Assembly: GCA_947449315.1 (NCBI GenBank)
Contig: CANFRC010000003.1
Span: 124,001-188,000, forward strand
Direction of reading: 5' to 3'
DNA length: 64,000 nt
DNA from: Bacteroidota bacterium
GTDB lineage: Bacteria; Bacteroidota; Bacteroidia; 2-12-FULL-35-15
This document shows, one piece after another, positions 24,207 through 34,159 of the stretch (positions within the stretch are counted from its first letter, which is position 1; each line of letters opens with the position of its first letter). The notes under the pieces were generated by a model, which was not told where the DNA came from, did not search any database, and saw only the letters and a program-made list of their open reading frames with translations. The position numbers and the translations under genes are program-made.

Positions 24207-25601
24207 TTATAAATCATACCACACATGTTGTAAAATATTTCCAACTACTGTTGCATTTGGATTATACAAACGCTCATCACGAGAAGTTGGCAATCTTCTT
24301 GGAATACCAGATACAACGCCACTCGAATTAGGAGTTAATGCAGGAAGATTTGTTCTTCTCCAATCAGTCCAAGTTTCTATCTGAGTAAATAATGCAATGT
24401 ATTTTTCCATCATTATTTTATTCAATGTGATTGTAAGATTTGTTTCTGAAGCGTGAGTAGTTTCATAAGCAGCATCTGCTGCACCGGTTACTGCTAGCAT
24501 AGAAGCTTTCACAGCTTCATTGTGCGCAGCAGCAGCACCAATGGCATCTCCACTTCTTAATTTACATTCTGCCTCAATAAATTTAGCTTCCACATAGGTT
24601 ACTAAAGGCATATTAGCCGCCACATTATCGCAATAAATACCGATATCAGATGAGGTTCCAGCAATTGCATTCGAAAGCGCACCACCTGCATAAATACCTC
24701 CAGAAATGGTATCTGCATAATATGGTAATCGAGGATCGGAGGTAGCATTCATTGTATCAATGAAAAACGCACCCATCTTAATGTAATCACCGCGCGTCTG
24801 ATTGAAAATTGCCCATTGATTACTTTCACTTCCTCCTGATCCAAATTTTGCCTGAGCATCATCTGCATTTCCAGCAAATCCTGCTGCATAAGCATCAGCT
24901 AAAAATGCAAGAGCATCTGTTGCTGAAGCTACAGGGCTAATTTCACTTAAGCGGTTTGCATAACGTGCTTTTAATACATATGCAATACGAATCCATGCAT
25001 TTGTATTTCCGGAAAACATAAAATCATCATCCGCAGGGAAAAGTGTATTAGAACCTGAAGGTTTTGATAAATCAGCAATACCATCAGACAACAATGTTTG
25101 GATATCACTTAAAACTACTTGTTGGTTATCGAAATGGGGAGTGATTTCCAAATTCAATCCTTTAAAAGCCTCTTTATTTGGCACATCACCCCACATATCA
25201 GTTGCAAGACCAAGATTCATAGCTTTTAAGATTTTAGCCATTCCAGAATAGTATGGATTTTCGGCTCCAAATTTATCAATAATGATCTGAGAATTTATTA
25301 ACGCTCCAGAATATATTGTTAACCAATCATTCGTAACATCACCTTCAAAGACATTATAGTTAGCAATATCAGACATCTGGAATCCAGTTCCAGCACAATG
25401 CTGCGTAAAAACAGCTGCTCTTCTAGCATTATTTCCTGTATAGCTTGCAAATGTTGCAACTTCAACATTCGCTAACAATACCTTAGGGCCAACATTCTCA
25501 GGTGCATTTGGATTTGGCGAAACATCATCCAAATAATTTTTACATGATGTAATGGAGGTTGCTACTATAACAACCATTCCTATAAATTTTATTTTTTTCA
25601 T
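24207..25601 (-). CDS. SusD/RagB-family surface lipoprotein
   Basis: A 464-aa lipoprotein; signal peptide ends Thr-Ser-Cys with lipidated Cys20, followed by Lys-Asn-Tyr-Leu-Asp-Asp, a Lys/Asp-rich start typical of surface-exported SusD-like proteins. Body is helical with TPR-like parts (Leu-Lys-Ala-Met-Asn-Leu-Gly-Leu-Ala-Thr-Asp-Met-Trp-Gly-Asp-Val-Pro) and a late Trp-Thr-Asp-Trp-Arg-Arg motif. It forms the lid of the SusC barrel, 24 bp downstream of that gene. No glycosidase or peptidase is adjacent, so the substrate is unknown; peptide and glycan are both possible. Confidence 0.92.
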   Translation of the reverse strand: MKKIKFIGMVVIVATSITSCKNYLDDVSPNPNAPENVGPKVLLANVEVATFASYTGNNARRAAVFTQHCAGTGFQMSDIANYNVFEGDVTNDWLTIYSGALINSQIIIDKFGAENPYYSGMAKILKAMNLGLATDMWGDVPNKEAFKGLNLEITPHFDNQQVVLSDIQTLLSDGIADLSKPSGSNTLFPADDDFMFSGNTNAWIRIAYVLKARYANRLSEISPVASATDALAFLADAYAAGFAGNADDAQAKFGSGGSESNQWAIFNQTRGDYIKMGAFFIDTMNATSDPRLPYYADTISGGIYAGGALSNAIAGTSSDIGIYCDNVAANMPLVTYVEAKFIEAECKLRSGDAIGAAAAHNEAVKASMLAVTGAADAAYETTHASETNLTITLNKIMMEKYIALFTQIETWTDWRRTNLPALTPNSSGVVSGIPRRLPTSRDERLYNPNATVVGNILQHVWYDL

Positions 25602-25625
25602 TTTTATTTCTTTTTTTTGTTACAA

Positions 25626-28600
25626 TTAGAAACCAAGTTTAACACCTAAGAATATAGATTTAGTTCCAGGATTATTGAAGTAATCAAATCCTTGTAAATT
25701 TGAACCAGCACCTGTTAAACTTGTTTCGGGATCAACACCTTTGTATTTTGTAAACAAAAGTAAATTACGTCCAGTTACAGAGAAATCGAGGTATTGAACA
25801 CATTTTGATTTACTAGAAAGATCCAATCTGTAACTTACGGATACATCTCTTAAACGCACCCATCCTCCATTTTGAATAGCATTCTCAACAGCTCCTCCAG
25901 CATCACCCATATAACTTCTCCAATAGTCACGACCATCGATAGCAACTGAATTTGAAGTTGAAGTTGCATTAGCATAGCCATCAGCATTTGTTGTTCCATC
26001 TCCTAAAACTCCTTCAATAACATAAGAACCTTCTCTATCAGCAGATGCCGCAGAAGTTCCAACATTATTTAAACGCGCTCCAGTTCCATTCCAAACTTTT
26101 CCTCCATGACGAATATCCCACAAGAAGGAGAAAGAGACTTTTTTATAGGAAAATGTATTTCTGATTCCCATCAACCAATCAGGATATGGATTACCCAAGT
26201 TCTTTGATTTTGGGTCAATGTAAGGAAGACCCGTAGATGGATTAATAATTAATTTACCATCCGCATTACGTTGCCAAGCCGACCCGTAGAATGCACCATA
26301 TGGTTGACCAACGATAGCGTAAGAACCGATTTCATCAAAACCAGCCTCAATACTAACTTGATCAACCCCTTCAGCCAACTTCAAAACCTTAGATTTATTT
26401 TTTGCCCAATTAACTGAAACATCCCACTTGAAATCTTTCGTAAGAACAGGAGAACCTGTTAGCATAATTTCCCAACCCTTATTGTACATCTGTCCTGAAT
26501 TTGCATATAAAGCAGTAAACCCACTGGATGGTGCAATCGGGCGAGGTAACAAAATATCAATTGTTTTTTGATAATAATACGTTACATCTAAATTCAAACG
26601 ACCGTTAAAGAATCTCAAATCTGCACCATATTCCTGCCCTTTTACTCTCTCTGGCTTTAAACCATCGTAACCAAGTGTATTACTAATAGCGTATCCATTT
26701 TGTCCTAAGTAAGGAAATGTAACACCGTTAGTAAATCCATCTGTATATGTAGGAGATGCATAATACGTTTTAGCACTGTAGGCACTTGGTGAAATCCCTG
26801 ATTCAGCATAAGCTGCTCTTAATTTCGCAAATGAGAACCAAGTTGGCAAATGCAACATTTCAGAAATCACAATTGCTGTATTTACGCCTGGATAATAGAA
26901 ATTATTTTTCTTAGTACCAAAGGTAGATGACCATTCGTTACGGCCTGTTATCCCAAGAAATAGTTTACTTTTATAATCAATAGCTCCATCAAAAAACATA
27001 GCATATCCTCTAGTTTTTACTTGCGAATTGCTTGCATATCGCTCAGAAGCATTATTCAAATTGTAGTAATCAGGCACTGATAAATTCCTACCTCTAGAAA
27101 ACACATCTCTGCCATCAATTTGGTTGATGTTATTACCAACTGTTAAAGACGAATGAATGTTCTCGCCATAATTCTTTCTAGCTGAAACTAACAAATCAGA
27201 GTTAATAGACGTTTTAGTATAGTTATCATAATTAATCTGACCATATGCAGCACTATTATCATCACCATTTGATGACACAGCAAAAATCTGACGATTGTTA
27301 TCAGTATAATTATCCAAACCTAGTCTATAAGTCACATCTAACCAAGTCAATGGTTTGTATACAAAATTTGTATTCCCAAAAACGCGATTAACATTTGAGT
27401 TATATGTGTTTTTATAGACTGAGTAATAAGGATTATCATAAAAAGCAAAATACGTTTTATTGAACCCATTACCATATTTATAATCCGACAAATCATAACT
27501 AGCAGGGGTTCTCATTAAACCAAGCATGACACCAGACAAGTTACTTCCGTTTTGTGGTGCTTGAGTATTAGTACTAGCATAGCTTATGTTGGTTCCGACT
27601 GTTAACTTATCAGTTACTTTGTGATCAGCAGTTAAACGTATCGTGTTACGTTTCAAATATGTATTTGGGACTACACCTTTATCGTTTACATTACTGTAAG
27701 AAAAACGGTACATCGTGTTATCATTCCCACCATCAACAGAAATATTGTTGGTATAGGTCGTTCCCATTTGAAAAAATTCTTTGGCATTATCGCGAGATTT
27801 TAAGCCTAAACTTGCGATTGTAGGCCCCCAAGATTTTGAAGTTCCATAAGCAACATCATCAGCTGTAAAATACACTTGATCTGGACCAGGATCAGACGTA
27901 GCGAAAGTTGGAACACCTGCTCCCCCTCCTGAATAATCCCAATCACCTTGCGCATATTTATCTTGACGTTCTGGTAATTTATTTACCCATTGCATTTCAA
28001 CACTGGAAGAATAAGTGATTCCCATTCCTTTTTTGAAATGACCTCTTTTAGTAGTATATAAGATTGCACCTTGTCCTGCTCTTGAACCATAAAGTGCAGC
28101 TGCAGCAGGCCCTTTTAATATCGTCACTGACTCAATATCATCCGGATTTATATCCAATGCACGATTTGAATTATTTACACCAGCTAAATTTGGGTTAAAT
28201 GGATTATCTCCTGCACTTGCTGAGTTTGTTGAATTATCAACAGGCACACCATCAACAACAATTAATGGTTGATTATCTCCTGTGAACGTTTGATTTCCAC
28301 GAATAGTAATTTTACTAGAAGCTCCAGGAGTTCCTCCTGAACTAGTAACCTGAATACCAGCAGCCTTTGATGCAAGCGCTTGGATAACATTTTGCTCTCC
28401 AGACTTAGTAATTTCATCAGCTTTCACCTCTGATACAGCATAGCCAATTGATTTCTTTTCTTTTGAAACACCAAGAGCAGTTACTACTGTTTCTTTTAAT
28501 GAGGTAGTTGTTGCTTCAATGGAAACATCAACAACATCTTTATCTGCAGCAACAACCTTTGTTGCAAAACCCAATGATGATAAGATCAGTTTTTTTCCTT

Positions 28601-28802
28601 GTCCATCCACATTGATTGTGAACTCTCCCTTTTCATTGGTGATTGTTGCGGTGGTTGTGCCTTCCACCAATACCGTTACACCTGGAAGTGTTTCATTTGT
28701 TTTGGAGTCCTTTACGGTTCCTTTTACCACTCTGCTCTGCGCAAAAATCGCAAACTGCAGAAGCAAAAACATCGCTGTAAACAGCATTTTTTTTCTTTTC
28801 AT
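25626..28802 (-). CDS. SusC/RagA-family TonB-linked outer-membrane protein
   Basis: About 1058 aa from the ATG at 28802 (an ATG at 28814 adds four residues before the Lys-Arg-Lys-Lys start). Signal peptide ends Ile-Phe-Ala before Gln22. A CarboxypepD_reg-like domain (about 24-105), a SusC plug (Gly-Ile-Gln-Val-Thr, Ile-Arg-Gly-Asn-Gln-Thr, Asp-Gly-Val-Pro-Val-Asp-Asn, Ile-Leu-Lys-Gly-Pro-Ala-Ala-Ala-Leu-Tyr-Gly-Ser-Arg-Ala) and a large barrel ending in Phe follow. It imports an unknown oligomer with the SusD partner. Confidence 0.95.
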   Translation of the reverse strand: MKRKKMLFTAMFLLLQFAIFAQSRVVKGTVKDSKTNETLPGVTVLVEGTTTATITNEKGEFTINVDGQGKKLILSSLGFATKVVAADKDVVDVSIEATTTSLKETVVTALGVSKEKKSIGYAVSEVKADEITKSGEQNVIQALASKAAGIQVTSSGGTPGASSKITIRGNQTFTGDNQPLIVVDGVPVDNSTNSASAGDNPFNPNLAGVNNSNRALDINPDDIESVTILKGPAAAALYGSRAGQGAILYTTKRGHFKKGMGITYSSSVEMQWVNKLPERQDKYAQGDWDYSGGGAGVPTFATSDPGPDQVYFTADDVAYGTSKSWGPTIASLGLKSRDNAKEFFQMGTTYTNNISVDGGNDNTMYRFSYSNVNDKGVVPNTYLKRNTIRLTADHKVTDKLTVGTNISYASTNTQAPQNGSNLSGVMLGLMRTPASYDLSDYKYGNGFNKTYFAFYDNPYYSVYKNTYNSNVNRVFGNTNFVYKPLTWLDVTYRLGLDNYTDNNRQIFAVSSNGDDNSAAYGQINYDNYTKTSINSDLLVSARKNYGENIHSSLTVGNNINQIDGRDVFSRGRNLSVPDYYNLNNASERYASNSQVKTRGYAMFFDGAIDYKSKLFLGITGRNEWSSTFGTKKNNFYYPGVNTAIVISEMLHLPTWFSFAKLRAAYAESGISPSAYSAKTYYASPTYTDGFTNGVTFPYLGQNGYAISNTLGYDGLKPERVKGQEYGADLRFFNGRLNLDVTYYYQKTIDILLPRPIAPSSGFTALYANSGQMYNKGWEIMLTGSPVLTKDFKWDVSVNWAKNKSKVLKLAEGVDQVSIEAGFDEIGSYAIVGQPYGAFYGSAWQRNADGKLIINPSTGLPYIDPKSKNLGNPYPDWLMGIRNTFSYKKVSFSFLWDIRHGGKVWNGTGARLNNVGTSAASADREGSYVIEGVLGDGTTNADGYANATSTSNSVAIDGRDYWRSYMGDAGGAVENAIQNGGWVRLRDVSVSYRLDLSSKSKCVQYLDFSVTGRNLLLFTKYKGVDPETSLTGAGSNLQGFDYFNNPGTKSIFLGVKLGF

Positions 28803-28855
28803 AATTTTTAGCATTTAAATTTGAATGGTGAAAATAGATTATATAATTGTTAAAT

Positions 28856-28863
28856 CAAAAATA
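28856..28863 (-). promoter_or_regulatory. -7 element for the susC-like gene
   Basis: CAAAAATA reads TATTTTTG on the minus strand, a full TAnnTTTG match 54 bp before the start. It abuts the sucB terminator stem. Confidence 0.4.
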
Positions 28864-28898
28864 AAAAAGGAGCAAAACTTATCAGTCGCTCCTTTTTT
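28863..28898 (-). terminator. Terminator of the sucA-sucB operon
   Basis: GGAGC (28869-28873) pairs with GCTCC (28888-28892), extended by runs of A and T on both sides to about 11 bp. On the minus strand the stem is followed by a T-rich tail. It lies about 20 bp after the sucB stop. Confidence 0.75.
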
Positions 28899-28918
28899 TT
28901 TAAACACCTGTTAATAAC

Positions 28919-30169
28919 TTACAACCCTAATACAATTTCATTGGGATCCTTACCTCCAAACAACATTTTGGTCGGATTTTCTAACATTTCCTTTACTTTC
29001 ACTAAAAACCCTACCGATTCTCTTCCATCAATTATTCTATGGTCGTAGGATAATGCAACATACATCATCGGACGAATAACAACCTGACCATTAACAGCAA
29101 TTGGACGATCGACCACATTGTGCATTCCTAAAATTGCACTTTGTGGCGGATTAATGATAGGAGTACTCATCATGGAACCAAAAACACCTCCATTTGTGAT
29201 CGTAAATGTTCCACCACTCATATCCTCAAGGGTAATTTTATTATCGCGTGCTTTTAAAGCTAAATTTTTAATTGCCGTTTCAATTCCGGCTAAACTCAAT
29301 TGCTCTGCATTACGAACCACAGGAACAACCAACCCTTTTGGAGCACTCACGGCAATTCCAATGTCTGCATATTTATGATAAACAATTTCATCACCATCTA
29401 TCATTGCATTCACAGCAGGAAATAAATTCAACGCTTCAGTAACCGCCTTTGTAAAGAAACTCATGAATCCTAAATTTGTTCCATGCACTTCTTTGAATTT
29501 ATCCTTGTACTTCGCTCGCATGGCATAAATAGCACTCATATCTACTTCATTAAAAGTAGTCAGCATTGCTGTTTCATTTTTTACCGCAACCAATCGCTGC
29601 GCTAATTTTTTGCGTAAAGGTGTCATCTTTGCCCTGTCCGTATCTCTACTTCCACCCCAACCTGCGGTTGAAGAAGAATCGAAACCATTTGCCAAAACAT
29701 GCAATACATCCCCTTTTGTAATTCTTCCATCTTTACCAGATGCCGCTATTTTATTAGAAGGGATTTTATTCTCCTCCATTAATTTTTTTGCAGCAGGTGA
29801 TGGTGTTCCATTTGCATATGAATCTTGTTTATTATTATTTGCAGGTGTAACCGGAACAGCAGCATCCTTTTTTACTTCAGCCTTAACTTCTTCTTTTTTC
29901 GTTTCTGCTTTTGGTTTACTTTCGCCTTTTATTGAATTATCAATTGAAAAAACAACTTGTCCTACCTTTACCGTATCGCCTTCAGCTGCTAAAAGTTTAA
30001 CCGCACCTGATTCTTCAGCATTAATGGTTAAGGTTGCTTTATCTGAGTCAACTTCTGCAACTTCTTCATCCTTCTCCACAAAATCTCCATCCTTTTTTAG
30101 CCATCGTGCAATCACCACTTCGGTAATTGATTCTCCCGGACTAGGAACTTTCATTTCAATTATTGCCAT
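28919..30169 (-). CDS. sucB: 2-oxoglutarate dehydrogenase E2 (dihydrolipoyl succinyltransferase)
   Basis: A 416-aa E2 subunit. Lipoyl domain 1-77 with Asp-Ser-Asp-Lys44-Ala, Lys44 being the lipoylation site. A Lys/Glu/Ala linker, then a peripheral-subunit-binding domain (about 122-160, Ala-Lys-Lys-Leu-Met-Glu-Glu-Asn) and the catalytic domain with Asp-His377-Arg-Ile-Ile-Asp381-Gly. It transfers the succinyl group to CoA. The gene follows sucA with a 70-bp gap; no E3 gene is in the window. Confidence 0.96.
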   Translation of the reverse strand: MAIIEMKVPSPGESITEVVIARWLKKDGDFVEKDEEVAEVDSDKATLTINAEESGAVKLLAAEGDTVKVGQVVFSIDNSIKGESKPKAETKKEEVKAEVKKDAAVPVTPANNNKQDSYANGTPSPAAKKLMEENKIPSNKIAASGKDGRITKGDVLHVLANGFDSSSTAGWGGSRDTDRAKMTPLRKKLAQRLVAVKNETAMLTTFNEVDMSAIYAMRAKYKDKFKEVHGTNLGFMSFFTKAVTEALNLFPAVNAMIDGDEIVYHKYADIGIAVSAPKGLVVPVVRNAEQLSLAGIETAIKNLALKARDNKITLEDMSGGTFTITNGGVFGSMMSTPIINPPQSAILGMHNVVDRPIAVNGQVVIRPMMYVALSYDHRIIDGRESVGFLVKVKEMLENPTKMLFGGKDPNEIVLGL

Positions 30170-30239
30170 ACTTTTCTGTTTTTTATAATGAATTCAACAT
30201 GTTCGGATTTTAGCGAACAAAACACATCTATTCAAAAAA

Positions 30240-32981
30240 TTACTTATTTACTAATTGTTTCGACACTACTGTATCAATGATTCGCTGTTGCTGCTCTGCA
30301 TGCGATTTGGAAAAGCCTGTTGCAGGGCTTGCATTTTCAGCACGACCAACATATTTTAATAAAACACCACTCGTTTCAGGGTGCTTCATAAACATACGCA
30401 TTACATGTGCCCACGCTCCCATATTTTCTGGTTCTTCCTGTGCCCAACAATATTCGGTTGCGCCTTTATATTTCTCAATAATCCCTTTCAATTGTTTGGC
30501 TGGGAAGGGATATAATTGCTCTAAACGAATAATAGCAAGTTCATCTGATCCAACCTTTTCTTTGCCTTCTAAAAGATCATAATATATTTTACCTGAACAA
30601 AAAACAACTTTTTTTACTGTTTTGATGTTCGCAGATGAATCGTCAATCACTTCCTGAAAGCTTCCGCTTGTAAAATCTTTTAGCGAAGAAACGCAAGAAG
30701 GGTATCGCAATAATTTTTTAGGGGTAAAGCAGATCAGCGGTTTACGGAAATTGCGTTTCAATTGTCTGCGCAACACATGAAATTGGTTTGCAGGTGTTGT
30801 ACAATTTACGATCTGCAAATTATTTCCCGCACATTGTTGTAAGAAACGTTCTAAACGGGCACTTGAATGCTCAGGGCCCATTCCTTCATAACCATGTGGC
30901 AAGAGCATTACCAAACCATTCATTCGTCTCCATTTTGCTTCAGCAGATGTAATGAATTGATCAATGATAATTTGTGCTCCATTAAAGAAATCGCCAAATT
31001 GTGCTTCCCATATTGTTAAACAATTAGGAGTAGCAACAGCATAACCAAATTCAAATCCTAATACACCATATTCAGATAGAGAGGAATTATAAATTGATAA
31101 TTTTCCTGTTGCACCAAAATTATTTAGAGGAGTATACTCTACTTCAGAATCTTCGATCTTCACAACAGCATGACGATGTGAAAAAGTTCCACGCTCAACA
31201 TCTTGTCCGCTGAAACGAACGTGATGACCTTCCTTCATCAGGGTGGCATATGCCATTAACTCACCCATTGCCCAATCGTAAGTATCATTTACAATCATTG
31301 CAGCTCTATCATCAAATAACTTTTGAATTTTATTGAAGAACTTTTTATCCTTCGGCAACTCAACCGTTTTTTTTGCAATATCAAGAAATATTTTTTTATC
31401 TACACCTGTTTCTGGCGACGTATCAAAGGTGTCGGTATCAGCCATTTTCAAGCCTTTCCACTGTCCTTCTAAAAAAGAAGTCACTTTTGCCTTCTCTGTT
31501 TGTTTGGCCTCATCTAATTTCTCTTGCAACAAATTTTTGAAATTTGTTTCCATTTCTTTAGCAAGATCTGCAGCAATAGAACCTTCTGCTAACAATTGTT
31601 TTGCATAGATCTCTCGGGGATTCGGATGCGAAGCAATTGCTTTGTATAATAGCGGCTGAGTGAAACGAGGCTCGTCTCCTTCATTGTGACCGTATTTTCT
31701 GTAACATAAAACATCAATAAAAACATCGCGGTTAAACTTCTGACGAAACTCAACGGCTAATTGTGATACATATACTACTGCTTCAACATCATCGCCATTT
31801 ACGTGAAATACTGGTGACAAAACTGTTTTTGCAACATCGGTACAATAAGTACTAGAACGTGCATCCAAATAATTGGTAGTGAAACCTACTTGATTATTAA
31901 TCACCAGATGAATTGTCCCGCCTGTTTTATAGCCTTCCAGCTGACTCATCTGCAATACTTCATAAACGATTCCTTGTCCTGCCAAGGCTGCATCACCATG
32001 AATTAATATTGGACACACTTTATTGAGATCACCTGCATGCAGCTGATCAATTTTAGCACGAGCAATTCCTTCAACAACAGGATCAACAGCTTCCAAGTGA
32101 GATGGATTCGGCGTTAAACTTAAGTGCACTTGTTTTCCATTATTGGATTGAATGTCACTGGAGTAACCCATATGATATTTAACATCACCATCAAAAACTG
32201 AATCTTCAGAAGGTCGTCCTTCAAATTCAGTGAATATATCTTTATATGTTTTATTAAGAATATTTGCCAACACATTGAGTCGTCCGCGATGCGCCATCCC
32301 AATAACAAAATCCTGAATACCCATATCAGCTCCTTTTTCACAAACTGCATCTAAAGCAGGAATGGCCGTTTCAGCACCTTCTAAAGAGAAACGTTTTTGT
32401 CCGACAAATTTGGTGTGTAAGAAATTTTCAAAAACAACTGCTTGATTGAGTTTATTTAAAATAACTTTCTTCTCATCTAAAGAGTAATGGGGCGTATTCC
32501 TTGAGCTTTCCATCTTTTCCTGAAGCCAGTTAACTACTTCAGGTGTTCGGATATACATGTACTCTGCACCGATCGATTGACAATAGGTTTGATGAAGATG
32601 AGCGATGATGTCTTTCAATTTTGCAGCACCAATGCCAATTTGAGTCCCTGCCTGAAAAACAGTTTCCATATCCGCTTCAGCTAATCCAAAATTTTCAATT
32701 GCTAAAGTAGGTGAATATTGTCTTCGTTCACGAACTGGATTTGTTTGTGTAAATAAATGTCCGCGCGTACGGTAGCCATTGATAAGATTGATAACGTTAA
32801 ATTCCTTTTTTACATTGAGCGGTATTTCTCCATTGTCTTCAAAATTTGTTTTTGCAAATTCAAAACCCTCAAAAAATTTTTGCCATCCAAAATCAACAGA
32901 TGTATTCTCTTTTTGATATTGTTGAAACAAATCATCAATGGAAGAAATGTGTGCGTTACTTAAATAGGAGTATTTGTCCAT
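30240..32981 (-). CDS. sucA: 2-oxoglutarate dehydrogenase E1
   Basis: A 913-aa thiamine-diphosphate E1. N-terminal E2-contact segment (Tyr-Leu-Ser-Asn-Ala-His...Leu-Phe-Gln-Gln-Tyr), Met-Ala-His-Arg-Gly-Arg-Leu-Asn-Val-Leu, the ThDP motif His-Gly-Asp-Ala-Ala-Leu-Ala-Gly-Gln-Gly...Asn-Asn-Gln-Val-Gly-Phe-Thr-Thr, and Arg-Phe-Ser-Gly-Gln-Asp-Val-Glu-Arg-Gly-Thr-Phe-Ser-His-Arg. It decarboxylates 2-oxoglutarate in the TCA cycle. Length is typical. A separate promoter splits it from the ferredoxin-linked oxidoreductase genes upstream. Confidence 0.97.
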   Translation of the reverse strand: MDKYSYLSNAHISSIDDLFQQYQKENTSVDFGWQKFFEGFEFAKTNFEDNGEIPLNVKKEFNVINLINGYRTRGHLFTQTNPVRERRQYSPTLAIENFGLAEADMETVFQAGTQIGIGAAKLKDIIAHLHQTYCQSIGAEYMYIRTPEVVNWLQEKMESSRNTPHYSLDEKKVILNKLNQAVVFENFLHTKFVGQKRFSLEGAETAIPALDAVCEKGADMGIQDFVIGMAHRGRLNVLANILNKTYKDIFTEFEGRPSEDSVFDGDVKYHMGYSSDIQSNNGKQVHLSLTPNPSHLEAVDPVVEGIARAKIDQLHAGDLNKVCPILIHGDAALAGQGIVYEVLQMSQLEGYKTGGTIHLVINNQVGFTTNYLDARSSTYCTDVAKTVLSPVFHVNGDDVEAVVYVSQLAVEFRQKFNRDVFIDVLCYRKYGHNEGDEPRFTQPLLYKAIASHPNPREIYAKQLLAEGSIAADLAKEMETNFKNLLQEKLDEAKQTEKAKVTSFLEGQWKGLKMADTDTFDTSPETGVDKKIFLDIAKKTVELPKDKKFFNKIQKLFDDRAAMIVNDTYDWAMGELMAYATLMKEGHHVRFSGQDVERGTFSHRHAVVKIEDSEVEYTPLNNFGATGKLSIYNSSLSEYGVLGFEFGYAVATPNCLTIWEAQFGDFFNGAQIIIDQFITSAEAKWRRMNGLVMLLPHGYEGMGPEHSSARLERFLQQCAGNNLQIVNCTTPANQFHVLRRQLKRNFRKPLICFTPKKLLRYPSCVSSLKDFTSGSFQEVIDDSSANIKTVKKVVFCSGKIYYDLLEGKEKVGSDELAIIRLEQLYPFPAKQLKGIIEKYKGATEYCWAQEEPENMGAWAHVMRMFMKHPETSGVLLKYVGRAENASPATGFSKSHAEQQQRIIDTVVSKQLVNK

Positions 32982-33008
32982 AATGCGTACTTGTTCTAAT
33001 TAAGGGCG

Positions 33009-33016
33009 CAAATTTA
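33009..33016 (-). promoter_or_regulatory. -7 element for sucAB
   Basis: CAAATTTA reads TAAATTTG on the minus strand, a full TAnnTTTG match, 28 bp before the sucA ATG and after the stop of the upstream korB-like gene. Confidence 0.5.
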
Positions 33017-33070
33017 TGGTTTTTAAGGGTATTTTCCCAATGTAATCTTAATTTCGTTTGTTGGCCAAAT

Positions 33071-34123
33071 TTACCTTAGGCCAGCATTAACAGCCTTAAG
33101 TGCCTCTGAACCAGGACAAAGATCCGACTTCTTAAGACTGTTGAGCGGTTTATTTGAAGTTTCTATAAGTTCGTGTAAGTCCACGGAATTCGGGTTCATG
33201 TATAAAAGACCTGTCAATATTTCGTTTTTCGCACGTGCATTTTGTACCGCATTCATCGCAGACAATCTATCCAAAGGATCCCAACCTTCTGCCAATTTTT
33301 TCAATTGAATATAGGAACCGTCATGCAGTTTTACTTCTTTCGAACTTCCTTTTTCATAATTGGCTGTGATTTCTTTCATCTCAGGAACAAAATCAATTGT
33401 TGCTGTGGCTTCCACATGTTCGCGGACAAAGTCATACGACTTTGTAGAACCTAAATTATTATTGAATGTAACGCAAGGAGAAATAACATTTATGAATGCA
33501 AAACCGGGATGACTCATGGCCGCTTTAATTAAAGGAACAAGCTGCGACTTGTCGCCGGAAAAACTTTGTGCTACAAATGTAGCGCCCAATTCAATCGCTA
33601 AGCTTGCAAGGTCAATCGATTGGAATAAGTTGACTTCACCTGATTTATTTTTCGAGCCTCTATCAGCAGTTGCCGAATCTTGTCCTTTTGTAAGTCCATA
33701 ACAACCATTATTCATTACGATGTAGGTCATATTCAAGTTTCTTCTTACCACATGAACAAACTGCCCCATACCGATAGACGCAGTATCCCCGTCACCTGAA
33801 ACTCCAAAATAAGTAAGATCACGATTTGCCATTGCCGCACCGGTTGCAACAGAAGGCATACGACCATGAACAGAATTGAATCCATGAGAATTACTTAGGA
33901 AGTAAGCAGGTGTTTTTGATGAACAACCAATACCCGAAAGTTTTGCCAGCTTATGAGGTTCAATATTCAATTCAAAAGCCGCTTGAATAATACCTGCACT
34001 AATTGAATCGTGTCCGCATCCTGCACACAGTGTAGAAAGAGCTCCTTCATATTTATCAACAGAATATCCTAATTTATTTTTAGGCAATTCTGGATGGCGG
34101 AATTTGGGGCGTAAGTATGTCAT
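33071..34123 (-). CDS. korB: 2-oxoacid:ferredoxin oxidoreductase, beta subunit
   Basis: A 350-aa ThDP subunit. Cys-Ala-Gly-Cys-Gly-His near residue 35 gives two 4Fe-4S ligands; Gly-Ile-Gly-Cys-Ser-Ser and Ser-Pro-Cys-Val-Thr supply the others. The ThDP motif is Gly-Asp-Gly-Asp-Thr-Ala-Ser-Ile-Gly...Asn-Asn-Gly-Cys-Tyr-Gly-Leu-Thr-Lys-Gly-Gln. There is no extra ferredoxin domain. With the alpha subunit it interconverts a 2-oxoacid and acyl-CoA using ferredoxin. The 2-oxoglutarate assignment is an inference from subunit architecture and the sucAB neighbours. It is 36 bp after korA. Confidence 0.9.
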   Translation of the reverse strand: MTYLRPKFRHPELPKNKLGYSVDKYEGALSTLCAGCGHDSISAGIIQAAFELNIEPHKLAKLSGIGCSSKTPAYFLSNSHGFNSVHGRMPSVATGAAMANRDLTYFGVSGDGDTASIGMGQFVHVVRRNLNMTYIVMNNGCYGLTKGQDSATADRGSKNKSGEVNLFQSIDLASLAIELGATFVAQSFSGDKSQLVPLIKAAMSHPGFAFINVISPCVTFNNNLGSTKSYDFVREHVEATATIDFVPEMKEITANYEKGSSKEVKLHDGSYIQLKKLAEGWDPLDRLSAMNAVQNARAKNEILTGLLYMNPNSVDLHELIETSNKPLNSLKKSDLCPGSEALKAVNAGLR

Positions 34124-34159
34124 ATTTTAATTATGGATTATCGTTCAGTTTTATTTTAA

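Noticed and set aside
29610-30188. 192-aa frame opposite sucB
   Set aside because: Antisense to the lipoyl domain and linker of sucB; its Ser/Ala/Pro-rich composition is the mirror of the linker and no motif is present.
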